Below are positions 25,445 to 33,666 of a stretch of 64,000 nucleotides of DNA, in pieces (within the stretch, counting starts at the first letter, position 1; each line of letters begins with the position of its first letter). Position numbers and translations under genes: made by a program. The DNA comes from Aeoliella sp052161615. GTDB lineage: Bacteria; Planctomycetota; Planctomycetia; Pirellulales; Lacipirellulaceae. The stretch covers positions 124,001 to 188,000 of the forward strand of contig NZ_CP197417.1 in the NCBI RefSeq assembly GCF_052161615.1, in the 5' to 3' direction. Below the pieces are notes generated by a model. That model saw only the letters and a program-made list of their open reading frames with translations. It was not told where the DNA came from and did no database searches.

Positions 25445-25495
25445 CTCCCGCGATAGCTTGAAGTAAGATTAGTTTCAACTTGCGAGGGGGTAAGC

Positions 25496-26281
25496 GTGGA
25501 GAATTCGACCGACGAACTAGGCTTTCCGAAGCGACAGGATGATTTCGCCGCGCAGAATCCCTTCGTGTCGCCCCTGGCGGTGGAGAGCCGCGAACATGGT
25601 TATGTCACTCGCTCGGGCGAGCCGCTGTATCCGTGGGTTTCGATGTGGACGAAGCCGCGAGAGACGGTGCGGCAGCAGCTAGACAACGACCCCACCCGCA
25701 ATGTTCTGCTGCTTGGCGTGTTGACGGGCGTTGCTGGACAAGCGGGCAACAACGTGATGGCAATGGCACCTGAATTGGGTCAGCGCGTGGCCACTCTAGT
25801 CGCGCTCGTTCTCGTTGGAGCGATCTTCGGAGTTATCTGGCTATATGTAAGTGCCTGGCTGGTCGGGGTTGCGGGCCGCTTATTGGGTGGCGTCGCACGG
25901 GCGCTCGAGTGTAGGACGGCGCTGGCGTGGAGCACGGTTCCAGGGCTTTGGATGGCACCGCTGAATGCCTTGATTGGGATCCACTATTTGACAACAGGTC
26001 CGGCCGCCATTCTCGTTCAGCGCCCCGGTGGGCCACCCGTGACCATATGGGCGCAGTTTGCCATCATGCCTCCTTGGACATGGGTCATCATGTCGCTGGG
26101 AATGTTGGTGGTACTCTGGCAGATCGTCGTGGCATCGCGGGCTGTTGGCGAGGCACATCAGTTCTCGAGCCTGCGTGGCTTCGGAACGTTGATCTTGACG
26201 TTCTTTGTGGTAATCGCCCTGGTGATCGCCGTAGCGATTGCGGTTGCAGTGTTCCTGGTATTAATCGCGATGACGATTTGA
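25496..26281 (+). CDS. Yip1-family multi-pass membrane protein, copy 2
   Basis: A 261-residue paralogue of the preceding gene. It has the head motif QNPFVSPLAVES, the segment YPWVSMWTKPRETVRQQLDNDP, and about five membrane helices ending in a very hydrophobic C-terminus. Shared landmarks with copy 1 are the LECRTALAWSTVPGLWM/ECRTAIAWSKVPSMWL helix and the VGEAHQFSSLRGF/VGEAHRFRSLRGF loop. The GTG start at 25496 follows GAGGGGG. The copies have diverged widely elsewhere, so the duplication is old. Confidence 0.78.
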   Translation: MENSTDELGFPKRQDDFAAQNPFVSPLAVESREHGYVTRSGEPLYPWVSMWTKPRETVRQQLDNDPTRNVLLLGVLTGVAGQAGNNVMAMAPELGQRVATLVALVLVGAIFGVIWLYVSAWLVGVAGRLLGGVARALECRTALAWSTVPGLWMAPLNALIGIHYLTTGPAAILVQRPGGPPVTIWAQFAIMPPWTWVIMSLGMLVVLWQIVVASRAVGEAHQFSSLRGFGTLILTFFVVIALVIAVAIAVAVFLVLIAMTI

Positions 26282-26344
26282 AGTGGTTCCACTTCGTGGA
26301 GCTCGAAGGGGTCAGTTGCTTCGTTTGCTTCTGTTCAACCTCTC

Positions 26345-26482
26345 CCCGAACTCTTGCGAGTCCGGCTACGAGCGAGCATCCGCGTTCAATCGCGTCCTAT
26401 TCTTTTTTACCTCCGCGGCCTCTGTGCTCTCTGTGGTCAGCTTTAATCTCTGGGGGCTCGCAGGACTCGTCCCCAGCCACCC
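26345..26482 (+). repeat. Repeat array F-C-D-E
   Basis: F 26345-26369 (CCGAACTCTTGCGAGTCCGG), shortened C 26377-26406, D 26408-26434 and E 26450-26482, all in forward order. Together with the terminator at 26600-26644 they account for most of the 467-nt gap after the second Yip1 gene; 26483-26599 shows nothing further except a degenerate F-like AGAATTCTGG near 26545. Confidence 0.83.
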
Positions 26483-26599
26483 AGCATCCTCTCTTGTTAC
26501 AGAGCCTCAGTACTAGAGTGCACAAAGTCGCTCTAGGGGTGCCAGAATTCTGGACAATTTGGCTACTTTTTCGGAGGCTCTGCCTTCGCATCGGCGCAT

Positions 26600-26644
26600 A
26601 AAAAAAGGCCGCACCGGCGAAATCCGTTTCGCCTAGGTGCGGCC
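26600..26644 (-). terminator. Rho-independent terminator of the Cys-rich lipoprotein gene
   Basis: On the minus strand a stem of 16-18 bp (GGCCGCACC...GGTGCGGCC) with loop CGGA is followed by seven T (A-run 26600-26606 on the plus strand). It lies about 105 nt past the stop of the gene at 26749. Confidence 0.8.
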
Positions 26645-26748
26645 TACAGCGTGAGTCCGTTCACGCGATAGTCGGGCTTGTACTCGCAGAGCCCGGGAGC
26701 ACGCAACACCAGTTGTGTGCGTGCTCGCGGGGCCTTGTGCGAAGGTTC

Positions 26749-27384
26749 TCAATAAGGCCCGATTGGAGTCGGGTTGCAATTGAGGAAGTCACGCGGGCCG
26801 CGGGTCGTGTAGTACGGGTAGGCCGTTTGAGCCGCGGGCGGACCAGGGTTGAAGTTGTACATGGCATCGGTGTGGCCCGCATAGGGACCGCCGATCATGG
26901 ACTTGACGTGCTGGCAGCAGGGGCACTGGCCTTGGCCACCGCACGAGCAATTCGCCATGATGCTGCGGATCTTCATGCAGCAACCACAACGTCCTTGGCC
27001 ACCACAGGTGCAAGCACCCATCTGACCACAACCGCCACCCTGACAGCCACCGGGACCACAACCTTGGCCACCGTAGCACCCACCATTGCCGCAAGCGTCG
27101 CCACAGCCGGGGCAATCGATAGCACAGCTCACGGCACGATCGACGGCACCGCTGCAGTCACCACACATGCCGCATCCCTGGCAGCCTTCGCCGTAGGGAC
27201 ACTCCATGTCGGTGACGCCGATGCCGGGCGTGTCGAAGGCGGCGCGCTGGATGAGCGGACGCGGTGCGTTGCGGTTCATTGCTTGCTGCGACGCGATGGG
27301 GCCACGGGAGTTCATCCCGTTGAGGCCCGAGCAGCCAACGCTGCTGGCGGCGCACAGCAGCACCGCGGCTAGAATACGAATCAT
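26749..27384 (-). CDS. Cysteine- and glycine-rich lipoprotein
   Basis: A 211-residue exported lipoprotein with the signal MIRILAAVLLCAASSVGC (lipid-modified Cys18). The mature part has about two dozen cysteines in CxxC- and CGGxGxC-type clusters (EGCQGCGMCGDC, CPGCGDACGNGGC, CGGQGRCGCC, CGGQGQCPCC). It ends in a Cys-poor Pro/Tyr tail. Such density suggests metal binding or a disulphide-stabilised surface layer; neither can be decided here. The start at 27384 follows GGGGGG. The frame is open 45 codons upstream, but that part precedes the signal peptide. A strong terminator follows. Confidence 0.72.
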   Translation of the reverse strand: MIRILAAVLLCAASSVGCSGLNGMNSRGPIASQQAMNRNAPRPLIQRAAFDTPGIGVTDMECPYGEGCQGCGMCGDCSGAVDRAVSCAIDCPGCGDACGNGGCYGGQGCGPGGCQGGGCGQMGACTCGGQGRCGCCMKIRSIMANCSCGGQGQCPCCQHVKSMIGGPYAGHTDAMYNFNPGPPAAQTAYPYYTTRGPRDFLNCNPTPIGPY

Positions 27385-27594
27385 CGAGTTTTCCCCCCCA
27401 AGAAATCGAAAAGAGCGCGAGTAGTTCTGGATCATGCGCCCATGTTTTCCGTACCACTGGTATCGGCGGCACAACCGGTATACTCCAATAAAACGCGGTA
27501 GCTCCATATGAAGCGACAAGGTGCGTAGAATGGGAAGACCTTACCGCCAGGCCATGCCGACGCGCTAGCAACTCAACGAAACGAAAGCCCAGCC

Positions 27595-27807
27595 ATGGAC
27601 GAAAACCCTGAAATCCAAAGCGGCCCGCGGTTTGGTATCGGGCTGCTGATCATGATCACGACGCTGTTCGCCGTGGCAGCCGCGGCGGTTGGGGGACTGT
27701 GGCGCGGCGGCGAAGACCGCCCGTTCTTCGTGCTATTCACGCTCATCGCGCCGGGGCTGACGCTGATCCTGATTAGCTTGTGGCAGCAACTGACGCGGAG
27801 ACGCTAG
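27595..27807 (+). CDS. Small two-helix membrane protein
   Basis: A 70-residue protein with helices at about residues 13-34 and 44-62. The first (FGIGLLIMITTLFAVAAAA) is of the same kind as the RTLLIATT helix of the protein at 9598-10314. The head MDENPEIQSGP resembles the NP-tag of other small membrane proteins in the window. It ends in basic residues (LTRRR). No function is recognised. Confidence 0.6.
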   Translation: MDENPEIQSGPRFGIGLLIMITTLFAVAAAAVGGLWRGGEDRPFFVLFTLIAPGLTLILISLWQQLTRRR

Positions 27808-27856
27808 CACGTGTGGTAAGCATCCTGCTTGCCAGAACTTAGCGCAGGGAAGACCC

Positions 27857-28816
27857 GCAAGCTGGAAGCTTACGCCACGAAGTGGGGAACCACAGTGGGC
27901 ACGGAGGACACGAGAGAAAAGAAGAATAGGTCGCGGATGAACGCGGATTGGGCAGGATGAACGCGGATTGTGAATTGGTAGCCGGACTCGCAAGAGTTCG
28001 GGGAGGTTTTGAACAGATGGGAACGAAGGGATCGAAGAAAGAAGAGAGAGCTTCGGGTGGCTGGGGACGAGTTTCACGAGCCCCCAGAAGTGAAGGCTGA
28101 CCACAGAGAGCACAGAGGACACAGGAGGAAAGAAGAAAGAATAGGATCAAGGGAGGAACACTAATCTTCGCTAATAGGAATTTGATTAGTGCAGATTAGC
28201 GTGGATTAGTGTTCCCGAGAATCATCCGGGGTCGGGGACGACCCGGCTCACACGGAGCGATGTTCCCACGTTTCTTCTTATCCGCGGTAATCCTGCCCAA
28301 TCCGCGTTCATCCGCGTCCTATTCTTTTCTCTCTGTGTTTGCTACCAGGGTGCGCGGCGGCTCGTTCCTCACCTTGCGACCCTTCGCTCTGTTGTGGTTC
28401 CACTTCGTGGAACTGCTGCAATCAATGCGTGCTTATCTCTCGGTTCCCTGCGTCCTCTGTGTTCTCCGTGGTTGGCTTGTTCCTCTGGGGGCTCGTGGAA
28501 CTCGTCCCCAGGCACCCGCAGTTCTCTCTTATGTCGGAGGTAGCCGGCGCCTGCGGCTGGGCGTTAAACGAGATTGGTCTCTGTGTTCTCTGTGGTTCCA
28601 CTAACCCAGGGCTGCGCTGCGGCTCGTACCTCGCCTTCGCTTCCCCTGGGCTGGCATGTCGCGCCCCTTCGGGGCTGTATTAACGATTTCATCGTTCCTG
28701 TTCCAACTGCTCCTTTCTTCTCTCTGTTCCCTCCGTTTCCTCCTGTTTCCTACCTGCCCGAATTCTGGCGAACTCGGCTACGGGCCAAGATCGCAAGCTG
28801 GAAGCTTACGCCACGG
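27857..28816. repeat. Largest repeat array, about 1 kb, modules A to I
   Basis: In order: I 27857-27879, D' 27888-27910, C' 27926-27975, F' 27978-28002, E' 28056-28088, D' 28099-28129, A 28154-28213, B 28226-28253, C 28280-28325, partial G 28347-28395, D 28448-28474, E 28486-28518, H' 28537-28571, D 28577-28599, G 28606-28677, F 28757-28782 and I 28793-28816. The left part is in reverse orientation, the right part forward, and both ends carry I (GCAAGCTGGAAGCTTACGCC) in the same direction. This covers nearly the whole 1.18-kb gap; no gene is seen in it. Confidence 0.88.
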
Positions 28817-28986
28817 GGGTGCTAGCAGGGTGGTTTAGTTTGTGGGTGACGGGGACTAAGTGCGCTAGCGTTGCTGCGCGGGGCGTGCTGGCGGCGCGAG
28901 CGGTCGATATTGGTCGAAGTGGCGGCATCTGCTAAAAGCCAGGTCGCCCTTGCTTGCATCCATCCCCCCGCGCCCGCCGTTTCGCC

Positions 28987-30963
28987 ATGTCTAGCTTCAG
29001 CCGTGTCTTGAAGATCGCGCTTCGTCATCGCGCGAACGTGATCGCTTGCATGTTCACTTCGCTGATCGTGGCGATCTTGTGGGCGGGTAGCCTGTCGGCC
29101 GTGTACTGGGTGGTCGACGTGGTGATGCTGGACAAATCGATCCCTCAGTGGATGAACGAAGAGGTCGCGGACAGCCAGAAGCAGATTGCCGAGGCCGAGG
29201 CGAAGATTGCCGAGCTGTCGGTCGACAAAGAGGCTAATTACAGTGCCATCTCGCGTGAGCAGTTCAAGCTCGACGCACAGCAGGTCCGCGAGAAGACGTT
29301 TACCTACTTCGCCCCCATCGCGACGCGGTGGCTTCCGACCACGCCGTTCGAGACGCTTGTCGTGGTGTGTGCCGCGTTAATGGTCAGCACGCTACTGAAG
29401 AACTTCGTTCGCGTAATCAATCAAGTGCTTATCTCGCGGCTCGGGAATCGCGTTGGTTTCGAGCTTCGCAAGCAGTTCTACGAACACCTGATGCGGCTCG
29501 ATATGGCCGCCTACAGCCATCAAGGTCGCGGCGACTTGATGAATCGCTGCACTACGGACCTCAACGCCATGAGCCTCGGCGTGCAGACGCTGTTCGGCAT
29601 GGCGGTTCGCGAACCGCTGAAGATGATCGCGTGCATCGCTGGCGCTGCGTTCGTCAGTTGGCGGTTGCTGCTGATCACCATTATCGTGGTTCCGCCAGCG
29701 GCCTACATGATCACGGTGCTCGCCAAGTCACTGAAGCGGGCGAATCGCCGGGCGATGGAAGAACTTTCGAGCATTTACGAAACGCTTACCGAGACGCTGA
29801 CCGGCATGAAGCTGATCAAGGCGTTTACGATGGAGCAGGCCGAGCGCGATAAGTTCGAGCAGTCGGCCCACGTTTATTACCGTCGGCAGATGCGGATCGC
29901 GACCTACAACTCGCTGGTGAGCCCGCTGACTGAGAACCTGGGCATGGCGATGGTGCTGACGGCGGCTCTCGTAGGTGGTTACTTGGTGCTGGGGCATCAC
30001 ACGCACTTGTTTGGATGGATTCCGATCAGCAACCAGGCCATCACGCATGGCGACATGGCGATGTTCTTCGCGATGCTCGTGGGCATGAGCGATCCCGCGC
30101 GGCGTTTGTCCACGGTGTTCAACGACCTCCAGCAATCGGCGGCCGCGAGCGATCGTGTGTTCCAGGTACTCGACACCGAGCCGAAGATCAAAGACCCCGC
30201 GCATCCCAAGCCGCTGCCGAAGCTGACCAAAGCCCTACGGTTCGAGAACATTTCGTTTGGCTACAACGAAGACAACCCGGTGCTGCACGACATCAATCTG
30301 GAAGTCGCGGCGGGCGAGACCATTGCGATCGTCGGCACGAACGGTTGCGGCAAGACCACGCTGTTGTCGCTGGTGCCGCGGTTCTACGACGCGAACGAAG
30401 GCCGTGTGACGATCGATGGCGTCGACATTGCCGATGTGAAGCTGCACGATCTGCGTTCGCGGATCGGCATGGTGTCGCAAGAGACGCTGCTGTTTAACGC
30501 GACGGTCGCCGAGAACATTGCCTACGGCGCGGGCGACGTGCCGATGTTTCAGATCGAGGCGGCAGCGCGCAAGGCGCACGCGCATCAGTTCATCACCGAG
30601 CGGCTTACGAATGGTTACGAGACCATCGTCGGCCCTGGTGGCAACCGTCTTAGCGGCGGCCAGCGTCAACGCATCGCGCTCGCGCGGGCGATTCTCCGCG
30701 ATCCGGAGATTCTGATTCTCGACGAAGCGACCAGCCAGATCGACCTGGAGAGCGAAAAGCTGATTCACCAGGTGCTCGACGAGTTCACTCGCAACCGCAC
30801 CACGCTGATCATCACGCACCGCATGAGCACGATCTCGCTCGCCGACCGCGTGGTGGTGATGGACAAGGGCGAGATCCTCGACGCCGGCAGCCACGAGTTG
30901 TTGCTCGCCCGGTGCGACGTCTATCGCCGGTTGTTCCATATTGGATACCGCGAGAGCGCGTAG
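28987..30963 (+). CDS. MsbA-like ABC exporter (fused membrane and ATPase domains)
   Basis: A 658-residue half-transporter that would work as a homodimer to export lipid or another hydrophobic substrate. The transmembrane domain spans residues about 20-370. An unusually long, charged region (about 55-105, SQKQIAEAEAKIAELSVDKE) separates the first two helices and should form an external coiled coil. The nucleotide-binding domain has Walker A GTNGCGKTT, the signature LSGGQRQRIALARA, Walker B ILILDEATSQ and the switch His in IITHRMST. The ATG at 28987 starts the first family-like segment; an upstream in-frame start adds 11 residues. Confidence 0.93.
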   Translation: MSSFSRVLKIALRHRANVIACMFTSLIVAILWAGSLSAVYWVVDVVMLDKSIPQWMNEEVADSQKQIAEAEAKIAELSVDKEANYSAISREQFKLDAQQVREKTFTYFAPIATRWLPTTPFETLVVVCAALMVSTLLKNFVRVINQVLISRLGNRVGFELRKQFYEHLMRLDMAAYSHQGRGDLMNRCTTDLNAMSLGVQTLFGMAVREPLKMIACIAGAAFVSWRLLLITIIVVPPAAYMITVLAKSLKRANRRAMEELSSIYETLTETLTGMKLIKAFTMEQAERDKFEQSAHVYYRRQMRIATYNSLVSPLTENLGMAMVLTAALVGGYLVLGHHTHLFGWIPISNQAITHGDMAMFFAMLVGMSDPARRLSTVFNDLQQSAAASDRVFQVLDTEPKIKDPAHPKPLPKLTKALRFENISFGYNEDNPVLHDINLEVAAGETIAIVGTNGCGKTTLLSLVPRFYDANEGRVTIDGVDIADVKLHDLRSRIGMVSQETLLFNATVAENIAYGAGDVPMFQIEAAARKAHAHQFITERLTNGYETIVGPGGNRLSGGQRQRIALARAILRDPEILILDEATSQIDLESEKLIHQVLDEFTRNRTTLIITHRMSTISLADRVVVMDKGEILDAGSHELLLARCDVYRRLFHIGYRESA

Positions 30964-31027
30964 CCCCTAGTACCTCCCTACTCCGTATGGAGAAGACCTT
31001 CTGGACGACTCTGCGATTGGTGGCACG

Positions 31028-31630
31028 GGTGGCTGGGGACGAGTTCCGCGAGCCCCCAGGGGGTCACGGTTTGGGGGGCACCGACACTTGCCCGCTTGGT
31101 TTGTGCTCGGTGTGAAGACTTCGATCGGGCACGTGTCGGTGTCGCTTGCGACAAGAGGTATTCGAGTACTCCCAAGCCTGAAGCCTCTTGTGCTGCGCAC
31201 ACCGACAATCGGCCGAACAGAATTTGCTTGAGTGACACCGTTGACCCCGTCCGACTGTCGGTGCCACCCGCGTAGGTAGTAGGAAGATTTGGGAACACTA
31301 ATCCGCGCTAATAGGAAGACATTAGTGGGGATTAGCGTGGATTCGTGTTCCTGAAAAAGTCCGGGGCCGGGGACGGCCCGGCTCACACGAGGCGATGTTC
31401 CTAAGTTTCATTTTATCCGCGGTGATCCTGCCCAATCCGCGTTCATCCGCGTCCTATTCTTCTGCCTCTCAGTCTTCTGTGTTCTCTGTGGTTAGTCCTT
31501 CCACTGGGGGCTCGCAGGACTCGTCCCCAGGCACCCGGACGTTTCTCTACCGCGCTCCCAGGGCTGCGCTTCGGCTCGTTCCTCGCCTCCGCTTCCCCTG
31601 GGCTGACATGTTGGGCCCCTTCGGGGCAAT
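31028..31630. repeat. Repeat array E'-(unique block)-A-B-C-D-E-G
   Basis: Reverse E 31028-31060, the separate structured block 31066-31275, then A 31291-31351, B 31358-31387, C 31409-31459, D 31472-31495, E 31506-31539 and G 31558-31630. The A-B-C-D-E order matches 4695-4940 exactly, with similar spacing. Confidence 0.87.
31066..31275. repeat. About 210-bp block with nested inverted repeats
   Basis: Both ends carry GGCACCGACA in opposite orientations next to GGGGTCA-like sequence. Inside, CACCGACACTTGCCCG (31079-31094) pairs with CGGGCACGTGTCGGTG (31127-31142), and GAGGTATTCGAGTACTCC (about 31163) is nearly palindromic. There is no open frame with coding character. It could be a miniature mobile element or a folded RNA; it appears once in the window. 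Confidence 0.5.
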
Positions 31631-31699
31631 CGTCGCGATTTGCTAGCGACCCGCCCGGTGGTGGGGTTTGGCGTTCAGATTCCCGCAGATTGCCCCCGT

Positions 31700-31729
31700 T
31701 TGCTCATCGTTACGACCCGGGGCTACAAT
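31700..31729 (+). promoter_or_regulatory. Promoter of the secreted coiled-coil protein gene
   Basis: TTGCTC (31700-31705), 18-nt spacer, TACAAT (31724-31729) within GGGGCTACAAT. The gene starts at 31789, preceded by an AGGAG site. Confidence 0.55.
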
Positions 31730-31788
31730 GGGGGGCTCAATCCTTTCGCCCTTGGCGAGACATTGAAGGAACAAATTAGGAGACTGGA

Positions 31789-32736
31789 ATGCTGCATCGA
31801 TTGATCACCACCGCGCTGGTAGCCGTTACGTTTACGATGGTTGCTGACGTCAATGGACAACTTCTGGGTCGCCGTCGCGCCGATGCGCGTGAGCTGAAGG
31901 CGATGGAAGAGTATTACGACGAGCTCGAGGATTACTACGACGATCGCAACCCTCGCTTGGCTCGCGAGGCCGAGCGGATGGAGAAGTACTACGAGGACCT
32001 GCGGAAGGGTCGCGCTCAAGAGGCGCCGATTGTTTCGCTACCCGTGCTGCGAAGTTTGGTTCCGCCACGCCTTCGCCAACCTGCTTATCAGGAGCGATCG
32101 GTACTGGTTCCCGCGGCGTCGAGCGACGCCGAGCAAGAAGCGCCGCCGGCTGCTGGTGAACCGACCACCGCCCCGAACAATGGTCGCTGGCAGACGTGGG
32201 GTGGCGATGCTCCCCCCGCGGCGCCTTCGCCGGAAGGTGCAGCGGCTGGTGAGCCAACGCTGGCCCCCGCGCCGACCGAGGCATTCCGTGTGCCGACCGA
32301 TGCCCCCGCGCCCGCTAGTGAGCTCCGCTTTCCGGAAGGAGGCGCCCTCGATCCTCAGGGTCAGTTGAAGCAGTCGCACGCCGCGCTGGTTGGTAGCCTT
32401 GAGAAACTCGCCGAGAAGAGCCCCGCGGCGGTCGCACAGTGGATGGGTTACCTCGCGCTTCCACGCCCGGCGGGGGAGAGCATGGGAATGACGGAGTACT
32501 TCACCACGTCGACCGGCCGCGAGCAATTGGTCGAGACGCTCGATCGGTACAACAGCGTGGCGGCCAACCCGCAGTTCGCTGCCATCTCGCGGCTGGAGTC
32601 GTTCGACCAGACTCGCGTGGCGATCGAAGGAATGCTGAACTGGCTGGAGCAACAGCCGACGCTCGCCGAGCCAGGCCAGAGCGTGGCAGGGCAGGCCGAT
32701 GGTGCCGAGGAACTACCGGTTCCTCCGGCTAGCTAA
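31789..32736 (+). CDS. Secreted protein with acidic coiled coil and Pro/Ala-rich linker
   Basis: A 315-residue protein with a signal peptide (LITTALVAVTFTMVADVNG). Residues about 30-75 form a charged Tyr/Asp/Glu helix (KAMEEYYDELEDYYDD and RMEKYYEDLRKG). Residues about 105-185 are a Pro/Ala/Glu-rich flexible linker, and residues 190-300 a helical C-terminal region (HAALVGSLEKLAEKSPAAV). No family is recognised; it probably acts in the periplasm or at the surface. AGGAG precedes the ATG. Confidence 0.68.
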   Translation: MLHRLITTALVAVTFTMVADVNGQLLGRRRADARELKAMEEYYDELEDYYDDRNPRLAREAERMEKYYEDLRKGRAQEAPIVSLPVLRSLVPPRLRQPAYQERSVLVPAASSDAEQEAPPAAGEPTTAPNNGRWQTWGGDAPPAAPSPEGAAAGEPTLAPAPTEAFRVPTDAPAPASELRFPEGGALDPQGQLKQSHAALVGSLEKLAEKSPAAVAQWMGYLALPRPAGESMGMTEYFTTSTGREQLVETLDRYNSVAANPQFAAISRLESFDQTRVAIEGMLNWLEQQPTLAEPGQSVAGQADGAEELPVPPAS

Positions 32737-32749
32737 GCTGCGACAGGTG

Positions 32750-32797
32750 GCCGGACGGCTTGCGTTGTGCCACGATAAAAATGCCGGACGGCTTACG
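32750..32797 (+). repeat. Direct 15-bp repeat in an otherwise empty gap
   Basis: GCCGGACGGCTTGCG (32750-32764) and GCCGGACGGCTTACG (32783-32797). The second can also pair with the adjoining CGCCG. The remainder of the 415-nt gap before 33152 shows GC-rich partial palindromes (for example GCGCGGCGCGC near 32837) but no gene or clear promoter. Confidence 0.6.
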
Positions 32798-33151
32798 CCG
32801 TTTCGCTATGAGGTGTAGGTAAACTTTGCATCGCGCGGCGCGCTTCCATTCGAGGCACGCCGCGCGAAGCTTTGCGCTCTTTGACGACTTCTCTTGCGGG
32901 CGAACTTCTGCCTGCTGCGCAAACCTCGCTCGATGTTCTGCGGTTGGCGCGCGAGGGGGGTGGAAATCTGCTCGGCGGGGGTCGCGATTCGTTTGCACCC
33001 CCTTGTTTAGCGTGTAGTGTTTCAGTGCCGGCGATGGCAATGACACCTAACGAACGCTAAGCAACTCTTGAGACGCCGTTCGCTGTGCCTGGTGCTTCAC
33101 GAAGGACGCCAGCCTTCCAATCCTTCCCTACCTGCGAGATGGAACAGAACC

Positions 33152-33364
33152 ATGTACAAGTTAGCCTTGCTCAGTGTGGTCATGCTTAGCATGGCCGCCA
33201 GCACCGGCTGCGGCTGCCTCGGCCTAACGCGGCAGCATACGCAGACCGTTGCGATGCCCGCGGTGCAGTGTGCCCCGATGTGTGCTCCGACGTGTTGCCC
33301 CGATCCGTGCGCCTGTGGTGGCGGTGGCGGGATGATGATGGGTCAACCGACGTTCGCTCCTTAA
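33152..33364 (+). CDS. Small cysteine-rich lipoprotein
   Basis: A 70-residue exported lipoprotein. The signal MYKLALLSVVMLSMAASTGC ends in a lipobox, with Cys20 lipidated. The mature peptide has a cluster of cysteines (VQCAPMCAPTCCPDPCACGGGGG) and a Met-rich stretch (MMMGQ). It resembles, on a smaller scale, the Cys-rich lipoprotein at 26749-27384. The Met/Cys mix would suit soft-metal binding, but that is speculation. An in-frame upstream start would add 28 residues before the signal peptide and is rejected. Confidence 0.62.
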   Translation: MYKLALLSVVMLSMAASTGCGCLGLTRQHTQTVAMPAVQCAPMCAPTCCPDPCACGGGGGMMMGQPTFAP

Positions 33365-33423
33365 GAAACGGGCGACGACGCGATTGACGCGATGGATGAA
33401 CTAAAAATTGAAAACTTGACGTA

Positions 33424-33620
33424 TTGTGGGAGGGGTCTCCGACCCCGATTGAGTCGGTTGGAGATATTTGCCTAGCGATTTGCTTAAGACGATTTCTTGA
33501 TTCGCGCGATGGCCCTCTTGCGGCCGCGGGTGTGGTGCCTTGCGGCGACGCGGGCCTCGCAATTCTGGACGCCAACCGGTTTCTTCCCCCTCCCAAAGAA
33601 CCGGTTGGCGTCCGTTTTTT
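33424..33620 (+). terminator. K module and strong Rho-independent terminator
   Basis: Within the 302-nt gap after the small lipoprotein, 33424-33450 holds a single K arm (GTGGGAGGGGTCTCCGACCC). At 33567-33585 GGACGCCAACCGGTTTCTT pairs perfectly with 33596-33613 and its neighbours, giving a stem of about 19 bp with a 10-nt loop, followed by T(6) at 33615-33620. It ends 46 nt before the permease gene. Confidence 0.8.
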
Positions 33621-33666
33621 ATGCGCTGATGGCAAGGCAGGGGAAGTCGATTAGAATGTCCGCACT

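Noticed and set aside
20160..28816. CRISPR array
   Set aside because: Copies differ in spacing, orientation and sequence family, there are no uniform unique spacers, and no cas genes are present.
27857..28986. Protein-coding genes within the 1-kb repeat array
   Set aside because: Open frames here translate repeat modules and recur, as peptides such as WGLVELVPSHP, wherever module E occurs. They are repeat by-products.
31066..31275. Integron attC site
   Set aside because: I looked for the RYYYAAC and GTTRRRY end boxes with the expected extrahelical bases and could not place them convincingly. No integrase is near.
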